Positions 56,429-64,000 of a stretch of DNA of 64,000 nucleotides are shown in pieces. Position 1 is the stretch's first letter. Each line of letters begins with the position of its first letter. Source of the stretch: Pararhodospirillum photometricum DSM 122 (GTDB lineage Bacteria > Pseudomonadota > Alphaproteobacteria > Rhodospirillales > Rhodospirillaceae); the NCBI RefSeq assembly GCF_000284415.1, contig NC_017059.1:666772-730771 (forward strand), read 5' to 3'. The notes beneath the pieces were generated by a model, which searched no databases, was not told the DNA's origin, and saw only the letters and a list, made by a program, of their open reading frames with translations. The position numbers were made by a program, and so were the translations under genes.

Positions 56429-58378
56429 TTAATCCGGGAAAAAATGCCATTGGTCGCCGCCCGATCGCTTGGCCTCATACATGGCGGCATCGGCGGCGGC
56501 CAAAAGGGACCGGGCCTCCGTGCCATGGCGAGGGCATAGTGCAATCCCAATGCTGGCCCCCACGCTTAAGAAGAGGTGCTCGTCCACGAGGATCGGGGCC
56601 TTCAGGCTGTCCACCAGTTTGGTGGCGATACGTGCCACCGAGGGGGGACCACTGACGTTGTGAACCAAGATGACAAACTCGTCCCCCCCGAGCCGGGCGA
56701 CGGTGTCGCTTTGGCGAACGGCTGTGAGCAGGCGGCGGGCAACCTCTTCCAAGACCTTGTCGCCCACTCGATGACCATGGGTGTCGTTGATGGGTTTGAA
56801 GCGATCAAGATCAAGAAACAAAACAGCAACTGATGTTCCATCCTGGTCGGCGCGAAACAATGCCTGCTCCAGGCGGTCCATAAGGAGGCTGCGGTTGGGA
56901 AGATTAGTCAGGGCATCGTGGTGCGCTTGATGGTGTAGGACTTCGGCCCGACGGCGCTGGTCGGTCACATCATTGAAAATGGCGATGTAGTTCAGAGGCG
57001 TGCCGGCTTCGTCGGTGAGGCGGGATATCGCGACGCGCTGGGCATAGAGGGTGCCGTCGCGTTTGCGGTTCCAGATTTCGCCGCGCCAGAGATTTTTTGT
57101 TTCAAGGGAATGCCACATGTCCCGGTAAAAGCCTTTGTCGTGGCGGCCAGAGGCAAGGATATTTGGGTTCTTGCCGATCACTTCGTCGGAGGTATAGCCC
57201 GTTACGTCGGTAAAGACAGGATTGACAGCAATGATGCGAGGGGCCGCGTCGGTAATCAGGATGGCTTCCGCCGAGTTCGCGAAGACCTTCTGGGTCAAGG
57301 ATAACAAGCGGACTTGGCTCTCCAGGTCAGAACGGCGCGATATCTCCCGCACCAGCAGGCCCCCTAAGAGGAAAAATCCCCCAAAAGCCGTCAGGCTCCA
57401 GTAGATAACCGTGCTCTCGCTGCCCAGCCACGTGCGCAGAACGTCCTCCCGGGCCACGCCCGCTTGGATCACCATCGGATAGCGCTCCGAGACCTGAAAC
57501 ATTACCGTCCCCTGGGGCGTCGTCCAACCCAGCGGAATCTGACCAGAGGCTTGTTCTCGGGCGATGGCTTCTTCAGCCGATACGCGCTTTCCAGACAAAA
57601 AAGAGGAGCCTTGCGCCGATTCAAGAAGGGGGAGGCCGTCGAAGCGGGCCAGACGCATCGCGCCATGCGGGCCAACGTCAGGCAGTCCCAGGATATCTTC
57701 CAAGGCGATAGGGTTGAGGGCCGCCACGGCAATCAGATCGTCGCGTACCTTGAGGCCCACGGGGAGGAGACGGCTGGGCGAGGGGACGGGTTGCCCATGA
57801 GTCGCCGGCAAGAAACGTCCCGCTACCGGGAGGCCAAAACGCAGGCTTCGGGTGGTCCCCCCCCGTTCGACCGCGTCTTGGCTCAGGTCGGCGAGAGCCA
57901 GAAGATCAAGATCAAGAGGGCGTCCCACAAGGCGGATGTTGCTGTCGAAAAGAACCAAGCCATCGGGGCGGGCGAGAACGATCTGGCGGATATGCGGAGC
58001 GAACTCCAAGGTGCGCTGGAGGGTTTGGCGCAGTTGGGCTTCGTCATCCGAGGAAAGCTTGTGGCTTCCCGAGACGATGTGATCGCTGAGGGCCAGCAAG
58101 GTGGTTTCCACCGACTCGAAGGTTCGAGTCAGCGTTCCCTCGACGAGGCCAGCGGCCAAGCGGGCATTTTCCAGGGCCGCGCGGTGGGTGCTCTGGTACG
58201 TGTGATGGAGGTCAAGCCCCAACAAAGAGGCCAGGACGACGCCAAGCCCAAGGATCAGGCCAAGCGTTCGCCGAGCCAGGGGGCGCTCCAGCCGGGGGGC
58301 GGGTCCCGGAACCACGGTCGATATCCCTTCCGGCATGTTCTCAACCAAGATGACCCTGCGCGTCCCTCTTTGTTGCAA
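56429..58378 (-). CDS. membrane diguanylate cyclase with Cache, PAS and GGDEF domains
   Basis: 649 residues. Membrane helix 1 (~38-56), large periplasmic Cache-like domain (~60-315), helix 2 (~320-345), PAS (NSAEAILITDAAPRIIAVNP, TGYTSDEVIGKNP) with PAC, and GGDEF with intact RLGGDEF. No EAL domain. It should make cyclic di-GMP. The TTG start at 58378 has GGAG five bases upstream; an ATG at 58336 is an alternative. It lies next to but is not part of the che operon. Confidence 0.92.
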   Translation of the reverse strand: MQQRGTRRVILVENMPEGISTVVPGPAPRLERPLARRTLGLILGLGVVLASLLGLDLHHTYQSTHRAALENARLAAGLVEGTLTRTFESVETTLLALSDHIVSGSHKLSSDDEAQLRQTLQRTLEFAPHIRQIVLARPDGLVLFDSNIRLVGRPLDLDLLALADLSQDAVERGGTTRSLRFGLPVAGRFLPATHGQPVPSPSRLLPVGLKVRDDLIAVAALNPIALEDILGLPDVGPHGAMRLARFDGLPLLESAQGSSFLSGKRVSAEEAIAREQASGQIPLGWTTPQGTVMFQVSERYPMVIQAGVAREDVLRTWLGSESTVIYWSLTAFGGFFLLGGLLVREISRRSDLESQVRLLSLTQKVFANSAEAILITDAAPRIIAVNPVFTDVTGYTSDEVIGKNPNILASGRHDKGFYRDMWHSLETKNLWRGEIWNRKRDGTLYAQRVAISRLTDEAGTPLNYIAIFNDVTDQRRRAEVLHHQAHHDALTNLPNRSLLMDRLEQALFRADQDGTSVAVLFLDLDRFKPINDTHGHRVGDKVLEEVARRLLTAVRQSDTVARLGGDEFVILVHNVSGPPSVARIATKLVDSLKAPILVDEHLFLSVGASIGIALCPRHGTEARSLLAAADAAMYEAKRSGGDQWHFFPD

Positions 58379-58488
58379 TCAGGCTCCAACGGGATGGTCG
58401 CGGACGGTCGATGATCTTAAATCCCCTTTTGCCGGATCCTACTCCGCTCCTTACAATCCTCATACCTTCTTTCAGAGGATACCCTCGC

Positions 58489-59445
58489 ATGGCCGCAGAC
58501 TCGAGAGACGGTGTGGTGCCGTCCTTTTCGTTTGATCCCTTTGCCGGCTTGAGTGCATTTCCCGGCGGCGGCCCGAGCCATGATTTAAGGCATGTGGTTT
58601 GTCTGCTCGGAGTTGTCGATCTCCAGCGACGCATGATTTTGCGCATGGCCTTGGGGGAGAGGGGAATCGGCAATGTCTTCGAGGCGATCCGTCTTGAGGA
58701 CCTGCGCCATCAGATTATTGCCCGCCAGCCCGACCTCATCATCTGCGATGAAGTGATGGGAGAGACCGAGGTCGCGTCGCTGATCCACGGCTTGCGGCAA
58801 GGGGCGGTGGGGGCGAGTCCCTTTTTGGTTGTCGCCACTTTGTCCGGGCTGCCTGTCGCCGACAAGGTTCGTGTTCTGATTGATTCTGGGGTAGACGACC
58901 TGATTTCATTGCCGGTAGCGCCCCGGGCCGTGGTGGCGCGCACCTTGTCCCTCATTGACCGTCGCCGCCCTTTCGTGGTGACGAGCGACTATATCGGTCC
59001 CGACCGGCGCCATGCTTCGCGCCGTGCCGACACGCCGCCCCGACTGTTGATCGAGCCGCCGAATACCTTGAGGTTGAAAGCTCTGGGGCAATATAATGCC
59101 GAAGTTGTTACCCGTCAGATTGACGCCCTGCGCGGCGAGCTCAATCTCCGCAAGATCGAACGCCACGCCGAGCGGATCGTTGCCATCGCCGGCGCCATTT
59201 TGCCGCGCCTGCATTTGGGAACCCAGGACGAACGGGTCCGAACCCTCAGTCGGCAGGTCGGAACCCTGGCCCACGAGATCGCCGAACGCATCGAGGGGAC
59301 CCCCTTCGCCGGGCACGCCGATTTGTGTATCGCTCTGCGCGATGTCACCGATCGACTGGACGATGCCAATCCCAGTGTCACCGACGTGGAGTTAGCCGAA
59401 CAACTGGTCGCCGCCGTCGAGCGCGCTTTCGTTGCTCAGGACTGA
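58489..59445 (+). CDS. receiver-like domain protein with YIGPDRR motif
   Basis: 318 residues from ATG 58489 (AGAGGA upstream). Residues ~35-155 look like a receiver: D in GVVDLQRR, putative phospho-acceptor in DLIICDEVM, and a final ISLPV where the conserved T/S-x-K-P Lys would be; the Lys is missing. The motif YIGPDRRHASRR follows directly, as seen in other alphaproteobacterial receiver proteins. The C-terminal half is helical and unassigned. Divergent from the diguanylate cyclase. Function unknown. Confidence 0.7.
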   Translation: MAADSRDGVVPSFSFDPFAGLSAFPGGGPSHDLRHVVCLLGVVDLQRRMILRMALGERGIGNVFEAIRLEDLRHQIIARQPDLIICDEVMGETEVASLIHGLRQGAVGASPFLVVATLSGLPVADKVRVLIDSGVDDLISLPVAPRAVVARTLSLIDRRRPFVVTSDYIGPDRRHASRRADTPPRLLIEPPNTLRLKALGQYNAEVVTRQIDALRGELNLRKIERHAERIVAIAGAILPRLHLGTQDERVRTLSRQVGTLAHEIAERIEGTPFAGHADLCIALRDVTDRLDDANPSVTDVELAEQLVAAVERAFVAQD

Positions 59446-59473
59446 GGGCTGGGGCCCGCCTCCCCAGCCTTCT
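59444..59473. repeat. palindromic repeat, short form
   Basis: GAGGGCTGGGGC then CCGCCTCCCCAGCCTTC: a shortened copy of the dispersed palindrome between two convergent genes. Confidence 0.65.
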
Positions 59474-59475
59474 AT

Positions 59476-60078
59476 TCATCGGGGGCCGGGCGGCGGGCGA
59501 TATGCTTGGCGCCGCGAGGGAGGTAAGCCAAGCGCCGCCAAGTCGGCATCAATCGCCGCCAAGGACTCGGCATCTACACACGCCGGATCAACGGTCGTGC
59601 GGGTTTCAAAGGCCACCCCGCTGTCACGCACCATCCGCAGGCTCTCGCGTGCCGCTTCGCCGCTTCCCGGTACGCCGGTCAAGGTATCGTAGCGGTCAAA
59701 GGGCACCTTGACGTCGAACCCCACCCAGGACAACCCGGGCAGCACCTCGGCGAGACGCTGGGGGAGGGGGCCCGCCGTGTGCAGGCCAATCAAAAACCCA
59801 GCGTCCCTAACCTCGGCCACGGCATCGGGCAGGCCGGTTTGCCCCAGCGGTTCGCCCCCGGAAAACACCACGCCGTCGAGAACGCCCCGCCGGCGTGCCA
59901 GAAAGGCCTGGACCTCGGCCCAGGGCACAAGGGTGTCGCTCTGGGCCGGGAGAAGGTGGGGGTTATGGCAGTAGGCGCAGCGCCAGCCGCACCCCTGGCA
60001 AAACACGGTCGCCACAAGCTGACCCGGCCAATCGCATGTCGAAAGCCGGGCCAGCCCGCCTACGCGCAGCTCAGTCAA
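59476..60078 (-). CDS. nrdG: anaerobic ribonucleotide reductase activating protein (radical SAM)
   Basis: About 200 residues from a TTG at 60078 overlapping the upstream stop (TTGACTGA); the frame is open to an ATG at 60135 as alternative. The radical SAM cluster is CGWRCAYC (C-x3-C-x2-C) inside FCQGCGWRCAYCHNPHL, followed by VVFSGGEPLGQ. NrdG generates the glycyl radical in class III reductase. It is the last gene of nrdD, small nrdD, nrdG. Confidence 0.93.
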   Translation of the reverse strand: MTELRVGGLARLSTCDWPGQLVATVFCQGCGWRCAYCHNPHLLPAQSDTLVPWAEVQAFLARRRGVLDGVVFSGGEPLGQTGLPDAVAEVRDAGFLIGLHTAGPLPQRLAEVLPGLSWVGFDVKVPFDRYDTLTGVPGSGEAARESLRMVRDSGVAFETRTTVDPACVDAESLAAIDADLAALGLPPSRRQAYRPPPGPR

Positions 60079-60259
60079 GCCGCACCCGCGTTTCGTTGAA
60101 GCAAACGCGCTCCAGGAATTCACCTTTCTTGCCATGATTAAAGGATGAGACCGGGCGATGGTAGCCCATGACGCGGGTCCAGATTTCGCAGGGCTGGCGC
60201 TCTTCGTCCTTGAGAACGATCAGGCTTTCCAGAGCGTCAGCGGTCGGCATGTGGTTCAT
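60071..60259 (-). CDS. small separate glycyl-radical segment of class III ribonucleotide reductase
   Basis: 62 residues from ATG 60259 (GGAAAG upstream). The core EIWTRVMGYHRPVSSFN with following GKKGEFLER matches the extreme C-terminus of NrdD proteins, where the glycyl radical forms in R-V-x-G-Y; G32 is the predicted radical residue. The main NrdD ends just before this part. A longer frame begins at 60304, overlapping the nrdD stop. So the radical-bearing segment appears to be its own gene between nrdD and nrdG. Confidence 0.82.
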   Translation of the reverse strand: MNHMPTADALESLIVLKDEERQPCEIWTRVMGYHRPVSSFNHGKKGEFLERVCFNETRVRLD

Positions 60260-60300
60260 GGTGATTTCTTTCCAATTCAAGGCGGCTTCTTGCCGCACCA

Positions 60301-62319
60301 TCACGAGGCACTATCGCGCCGCTTGCGGGCGAGCAATTCGGCGTCACACTTGGGGCAGAACGCATGTTCGCCCGGGATATAGCCGTGCTTGGGGCAAATG
60401 GAGAACGTAGGAGTAATGGTCAAATAGGGTAGGCGGTAGGTTTCCAAAGCACGGCGAACCAGCTTTTTACAGGCGTCGGCCGAGGACAGGCGCTCGCCCA
60501 TGTACAGGTGCAAGACCGTACCGCCCGTATATTTGGCCTGGAGGGCTTCTTGACGCTCCAGGGCCTCGAAGGGATCATCGGTGAAGCCAACCGGAAGCTG
60601 GCTGGAGTTGGTGTAATAGGGTTGATCGGACGTGCCCGCCTGGAGGATCTTGGGAAACCGCTTTTGGTCCTCCTTGGCGAAGCGGTAGGTGGTACCTTCC
60701 GCTGGAGTTGCCTCCAGGTTGTACATGCTGCCGGTTTCCTCCTGGAAGCGGACAATGCGGGCGCGGACATGATCCAAGAAGCGCAGCGCAAACGCCTCGC
60801 CCCAAGGGGTGGTAATGTCCTCACGATCTTCCGAGAAATTCCTGATCATCTCGTTGACGCCGTTCACACCGAGCGTCGAAAAATGATTGCGCAGCGTTCC
60901 CAGATACCGCCGGGTGTAGGGGAACAACCCATTGTCCATATGGCGCTGAATGACCTTGCGCTTGATCTCCAAGCTGGTGCGCGCAATCTCCAACAGCTCG
61001 TCGAGCCGCGCAAACAAGCCGGCCTCGTCCCCTTGGTGCAGGTAGCCCAGGCGGGCGCAGTTGACCGTCACCACGCCGACCGAGCCCGTCTGCTCGGCGC
61101 TGCCAAACAAGCCGTTGCCACGCTTGAGCAACTCGGTCAGGTCGAGTTGCAGGCGACAGCACATCGAGCGCACCATGTGGGGCTTCAGCTCGGAGTTCAC
61201 GAAGTTCTGGAAATAAGGCAGGCCGTACTTGGCCGTCATTTCAAACAGAAGATCCGTGTTCTCATCGTCCCAGGGAAAATCGGGTGTGATGTTGTAGGTG
61301 GGGATGGGGAAGGTAAAAACCCGTCCCTTGGCATCGCCCCGGGTCATGACCTCGATGTAAGCCCGGTTGATCATGTCCATTTCGGCTTGGAGATCACCGT
61401 AGGTGAAATCCACTTCCTCGCCGCCGATCACGGGCACTTGGTCGCGCAGGTCCTCGGGGCAGGTCCAGTCAAAGGTCAGGTTGGTGAAAGGGGTTTGGGT
61501 GCCCCACCGCGAAGGAACGTTAAGGTTGTAAACAAGCTCCTGGATGAACTGCTTCACCTCCGTATAGGAAAGCTGGTCGAGCCGCACAAACGGCGCCAGG
61601 TAGGTGTCGAAAGAACTGAAGGCCTGGGCCCCGGCCCATTCGTTTTGCAAAGTCCCCAGAAAGTTCACGATCTGCCCGACCGCGCTCGACAGATGGCGCG
61701 GCGGCGCGGCCTCCACCTTGCCCGGAACCCCATTCAGGCCCTCGGCGAGCAAGGTGCGCAAGGACCAGCCCGCGCAGTAGCCGGCCAGCATGTCCAGGTC
61801 GTGGATGTGGATGTCGGCCTCGCGGTGCGCCCGTCCCACCTCGGGCGGGTAGACGTGCGACAGCCAGTAGTTCGCGACAACCTTGCCCGAGACGTTGAGA
61901 ATCAACCCGCCCAGCGAATAGCCCTGGTTGGCGTTGGCATTGACCCGCCAGTCCGCCTGTTCCAGGTATTCGTTGATCGAGGATTCGACATCGACCACCG
62001 TCTTCCGATCGGCCCGCAGGCGGGAGCGCAACTCCCGGTAAACAATATAGGCCCGGGCCGTGGCGAAGTGATTGGCGGTGACCAGGACCTTTTCCACCAC
62101 ATCTTGAATCTGCTCGATGTGGGGCGCACCGTCCTTGAACTGGTCGGCAAGAGCGCGCAAAACCTCGGTGGCGAGACGGTCGGCTTCCAGGGCATCAAGT
62201 TCCCCCGTCGCCTTGCCTGCTCGCTCGATGGCTGAGCGGATCTTCCCGCCGTCAAAGAAAGCGAGAACCCCACTGCGCTTGATGACGGCGCGTGGAGGGA
62301 GGTCGGTGTACTCGGCCAT
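60301..62319 (-). CDS. nrdD: anaerobic ribonucleoside-triphosphate reductase, large part without glycyl-radical site
   Basis: 672 residues. N-terminal ATP cone (VIKRSGVLAFFDGGKIRSAI and VVEKVLVTANHFATARAY), then the 10-strand reductase barrel with active-site region MCCRLQLDLTELLKRG and GSVGVVTVNCARLGY, and a C-terminal zinc site (CPKHGYIPGEHAFCPKCD). It ends at ARKRRDSAS with no RVxGY glycyl-radical motif; that motif is on the following small gene. It makes deoxynucleotides without oxygen. A possible NrdR box lies ~100 bases upstream. Confidence 0.94.
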   Translation of the reverse strand: MAEYTDLPPRAVIKRSGVLAFFDGGKIRSAIERAGKATGELDALEADRLATEVLRALADQFKDGAPHIEQIQDVVEKVLVTANHFATARAYIVYRELRSRLRADRKTVVDVESSINEYLEQADWRVNANANQGYSLGGLILNVSGKVVANYWLSHVYPPEVGRAHREADIHIHDLDMLAGYCAGWSLRTLLAEGLNGVPGKVEAAPPRHLSSAVGQIVNFLGTLQNEWAGAQAFSSFDTYLAPFVRLDQLSYTEVKQFIQELVYNLNVPSRWGTQTPFTNLTFDWTCPEDLRDQVPVIGGEEVDFTYGDLQAEMDMINRAYIEVMTRGDAKGRVFTFPIPTYNITPDFPWDDENTDLLFEMTAKYGLPYFQNFVNSELKPHMVRSMCCRLQLDLTELLKRGNGLFGSAEQTGSVGVVTVNCARLGYLHQGDEAGLFARLDELLEIARTSLEIKRKVIQRHMDNGLFPYTRRYLGTLRNHFSTLGVNGVNEMIRNFSEDREDITTPWGEAFALRFLDHVRARIVRFQEETGSMYNLEATPAEGTTYRFAKEDQKRFPKILQAGTSDQPYYTNSSQLPVGFTDDPFEALERQEALQAKYTGGTVLHLYMGERLSSADACKKLVRRALETYRLPYLTITPTFSICPKHGYIPGEHAFCPKCDAELLARKRRDSAS

Positions 62320-62418
62320 GATGCGTCCCTGATTCTGCCGATGCGGCGCTCCAGCTTACCCTGCCTCACAAAAAGTCCCCGACCCCGCGCCCAGCCAGGG
62401 CTGGCGAGAAACAGGGAA

Positions 62419-62434
62419 ATGTACTATATTGTGT
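62419..62434 (-). promoter_or_regulatory. possible NrdR box upstream of nrdD
   Basis: On the minus strand ACACAATATAGTACAT, agreeing with 12 of 16 positions of the NrdR consensus ACACWATATATWGTGT. It sits in an AT-rich patch 100 bases before nrdD. A second box could not be assigned. Confidence 0.35.
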
Positions 62435-62552
62435 GTATTGTAGGGTGCTGTAACGCTAGATACGGTAGGCCTTCCACCCCCTCCAAGTCAAGCCCTCCGT
62501 GACCTCGTCGCCGCGAGCCGGCCGGGGCGATTTGATTTCGCAGAAAAAAAAA

Positions 62553-62585
62553 CTGGGGGAAGCGCGCTCTTTCCAGGCCCCTCGC
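62553..62585. repeat. degenerate palindromic repeat
   Basis: CTGGGGGAAGCGCGCTC then TTTCCAGGCCCCTCG: a worn copy of the dispersed element in the nrdD-amtB gap (62320-62652), which has no gene. Confidence 0.5.
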
Positions 62586-62600
62586 CCATGGCGTCCGCGC

Positions 62601-62630
62601 AAAAAAAGGGCGCTCCGAGGAGCGCCCTTT
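62601..62630 (-). terminator. Rho-independent terminator of amtB
   Basis: On the minus strand AAAGGGCGCTCC, TC, GGAGCGCCCTTT followed by a T run of seven, 23 bases after the amtB stop. Confidence 0.92.
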
Positions 62631-62652
62631 CGTGGCAAGGGTGGGGAGGTGT

Positions 62653-63951
62653 TTACTGCAAGCGTTCGCCGTGCAGCGCGATATCGAGGCCGTCGCTCTC
62701 CTGTTCCGGAGTCACGCGTAGGCCAATCGCCAAGTCGATAACCCGCAAGATCAGGTAGGTGACCACCGCCGACCACACCACGGTGGCGGCGCAGCCCACG
62801 ATCTGGGTGATGACCTGACCCGGGTTGCCTTCCAGCAGGCCCACGGCGGCGTCGCCGCCCACGCTCTGGGCGGCAAAGACACCGGTCAGGATGGCGCCCA
62901 CCAGACCGCCGACACCATGCACGCCGAAGGCGTCCAGGCTGTCGTCGTAACCCAGGGTCTTCTTGAGCCACGTGGCGGCCCAGAAGCAAACCACGCCGGC
63001 CACCAGACCAATCACCAAGCCGCCAAAGGGCAGCACAAAGCCCGAGGCCGGGGTAACAGCGACCAGACCGGCCACGGCGCCGGACACCGCCCCCAGCACG
63101 CTGGGCTTGCCGCGCACGACCCACTCGGCGCCGATCCAGGCCAAGGTGGCGGCGGCGGTAGCGATCTGCGTCACCAGCATGGCCATGCCGGCGCGGCCAT
63201 CGGCGGCCACGGCGGAGCCGGCGTTGAAGCCGAACCAGCCCACCCACAGCAAGGAGGCGCCGATCACGGCCAGGGACAGGTTATAGGGCGCCATGTTCTC
63301 GGAGCCAAAGCCCTGGCGCCGGCCCAGCACCAAGGCGCAGACCAAGCCCGCGACACCGGCGTTGATGTGAACCACCGTGCCGCCCGCGTAGTCGAGCACG
63401 CCATCGCTGCCCAGGAAGCCGCCGCCCCACACCCAGTGACAGACCGGGGCGTAGACCAGCACCACCCAAGCGCCCATGAACCACAGCATGGACGAGAACT
63501 TCATGCGCTCGGCGAAGGCGCCGGCGATGAGGGCCGGGGTAATGATGGCGAAGGTCATCTGAAAGGTGACGAACACGCTTTCAGGAATGGTCGTCGCGTC
63601 GCGCACGCTGGTGACATCAAGGCCCATCAACATGAACCGCGAGAGGTCGCCGATCAGGGCGTTGCCGGTGCCAAAGGCCAGTGAATAGCCGATGACCATC
63701 CACACCACGGACGCCAGGGCGCAGATGGCAAAGCTCTGCATCATGGTGGCCAGCACGTTCTTTTTGCGGACCATGCCGCCATAAAACAACGCAAGGCCAG
63801 GGATGGTCATCAGCAGCACCAAGGCGGTGGCGGTGATCATCCAGGCGGTGTTGCCGGTGTCAATGGTTGGGGTTGGGGTCTGGGCAAAGGCCGCCGTTGG
63901 CGCTAAGGAAACCGCCAAGGCGGCGGTCGCGTAGCCGATTTTTTTCATCAT
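62653..63951 (-). CDS. amtB: ammonium transporter AmtB
   Basis: 432-residue inner-membrane ammonium channel. A cleavable signal peptide (residues 1-~23, ending AAFAQ) precedes about 11 membrane helices. Conserved signatures: TALVLLMTIPGLALFYGGMVR, the pore His region DYAGGTVVHINAG, FNAGSAV and DAFGVHGVGGLVGAILTG with the second pore His. The partner regulator gene glnK is usually just upstream and would lie beyond the window edge. Confidence 0.97.
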   Translation of the reverse strand: MMKKIGYATAALAVSLAPTAAFAQTPTPTIDTGNTAWMITATALVLLMTIPGLALFYGGMVRKKNVLATMMQSFAICALASVVWMVIGYSLAFGTGNALIGDLSRFMLMGLDVTSVRDATTIPESVFVTFQMTFAIITPALIAGAFAERMKFSSMLWFMGAWVVLVYAPVCHWVWGGGFLGSDGVLDYAGGTVVHINAGVAGLVCALVLGRRQGFGSENMAPYNLSLAVIGASLLWVGWFGFNAGSAVAADGRAGMAMLVTQIATAAATLAWIGAEWVVRGKPSVLGAVSGAVAGLVAVTPASGFVLPFGGLVIGLVAGVVCFWAATWLKKTLGYDDSLDAFGVHGVGGLVGAILTGVFAAQSVGGDAAVGLLEGNPGQVITQIVGCAATVVWSAVVTYLILRVIDLAIGLRVTPEQESDGLDIALHGERLQ

Positions 63952-64000
63952 GTTTACGTGTCTCTCGAAAGCTGGCGGATCCGTCGATCGCTTCCACGGC

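Overview
The window looks like chromosomal DNA of a high-GC alphaproteobacterium, most likely a purple non-sulfur member of the Rhodospirillaceae. The evidence is the NDUFA12 / DUF2155 / MlaD neighbourhood, UPF0262, short-form HisG, an alphaproteobacterial LexA box (GTTC-N7-GTTC), a Calvin-cycle operon and a large chemosensory operon. A Rhodospirillum/Pararhodospirillum-type host is my best guess, but the sequence alone does not prove it. I see no prophage, insertion sequence or CRISPR array.

Layout. 1-3.2 kb: kdpD (5' end cut by the window edge) and kdpE. 3.3-5.3 kb: DUF2155 protein, two MlaD/MCE lipid-transport proteins and the complex I subunit NDUFA12 (minus strand). 5.7-10.9 kb: hisG-hisD-UPF0262-low-Mr phosphatase-infA-maf-RNase E/G (plus). 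11-16.5 kb: a frameshifted tam methyltransferase, an unusual 1166-residue GltD-PyrK fusion flavoenzyme and an outer-membrane barrel protein. 16.7-18.5 kb: a CDF metal exporter with its TetR regulator and a clear operator. 18.7-24.2 kb: two tRNA-Val genes, Nudix hydrolase, alpha/beta hydrolase, a Cache chemoreceptor and a diguanylate cyclase. 24.3-25.4 kb: comF abutting a truncated 23S rRNA 3' end, then an intact 5S rRNA. 25.4-31.5 kb: form I RuBisCO operon cbbLSQO with divergent (frameshifted) cbbR. 31.5-34.9 kb: lexA and trpGDC. 35.1-38.9 kb: a copper ATPase whose metal-binding domain and pump lie in different frames, and a frameshifted divergent polysaccharide deacetylase.

The centrepiece is 38.9-56 kb: 19 tightly packed, mostly overlapping minus-strand genes. 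They combine a soluble chemoreceptor with two signalling tips, a triple-CheW scaffold, CheB, a HEAT-repeat protein, CheR, CheY, CheA, a STAS protein, a ParA-type ATPase, CheY, a membrane protein with a CheZ-like motif, another CheY, a complete RsbR-RsbS-RsbT stressosome module with a second RsbT-like ATPase and an RsbX-like phosphatase, a histidine kinase with an RsbU-like RsbT-binding domain, and a membrane receptor-like protein. I read this as a stressosome wired into a chemosensory array, with the histidine kinase as the probable output.

56.4-64 kb: a PAS-GGDEF diguanylate cyclase, a degenerate receiver protein, a class III ribonucleotide reductase whose glycyl-radical segment is on a separate small gene (nrdD, small nrdD, nrdG), and amtB.

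Two window-wide patterns stand out. A GGGGAGGC/GCCTCCCC palindromic repeat recurs in about 15 gene ends. Five genes (rng, tam, cbbR, copA, the deacetylase) are each broken by one base at a 5-7 base homopolymer run, which suggests sequencing error, although the copA case also fits programmed frameshifting.
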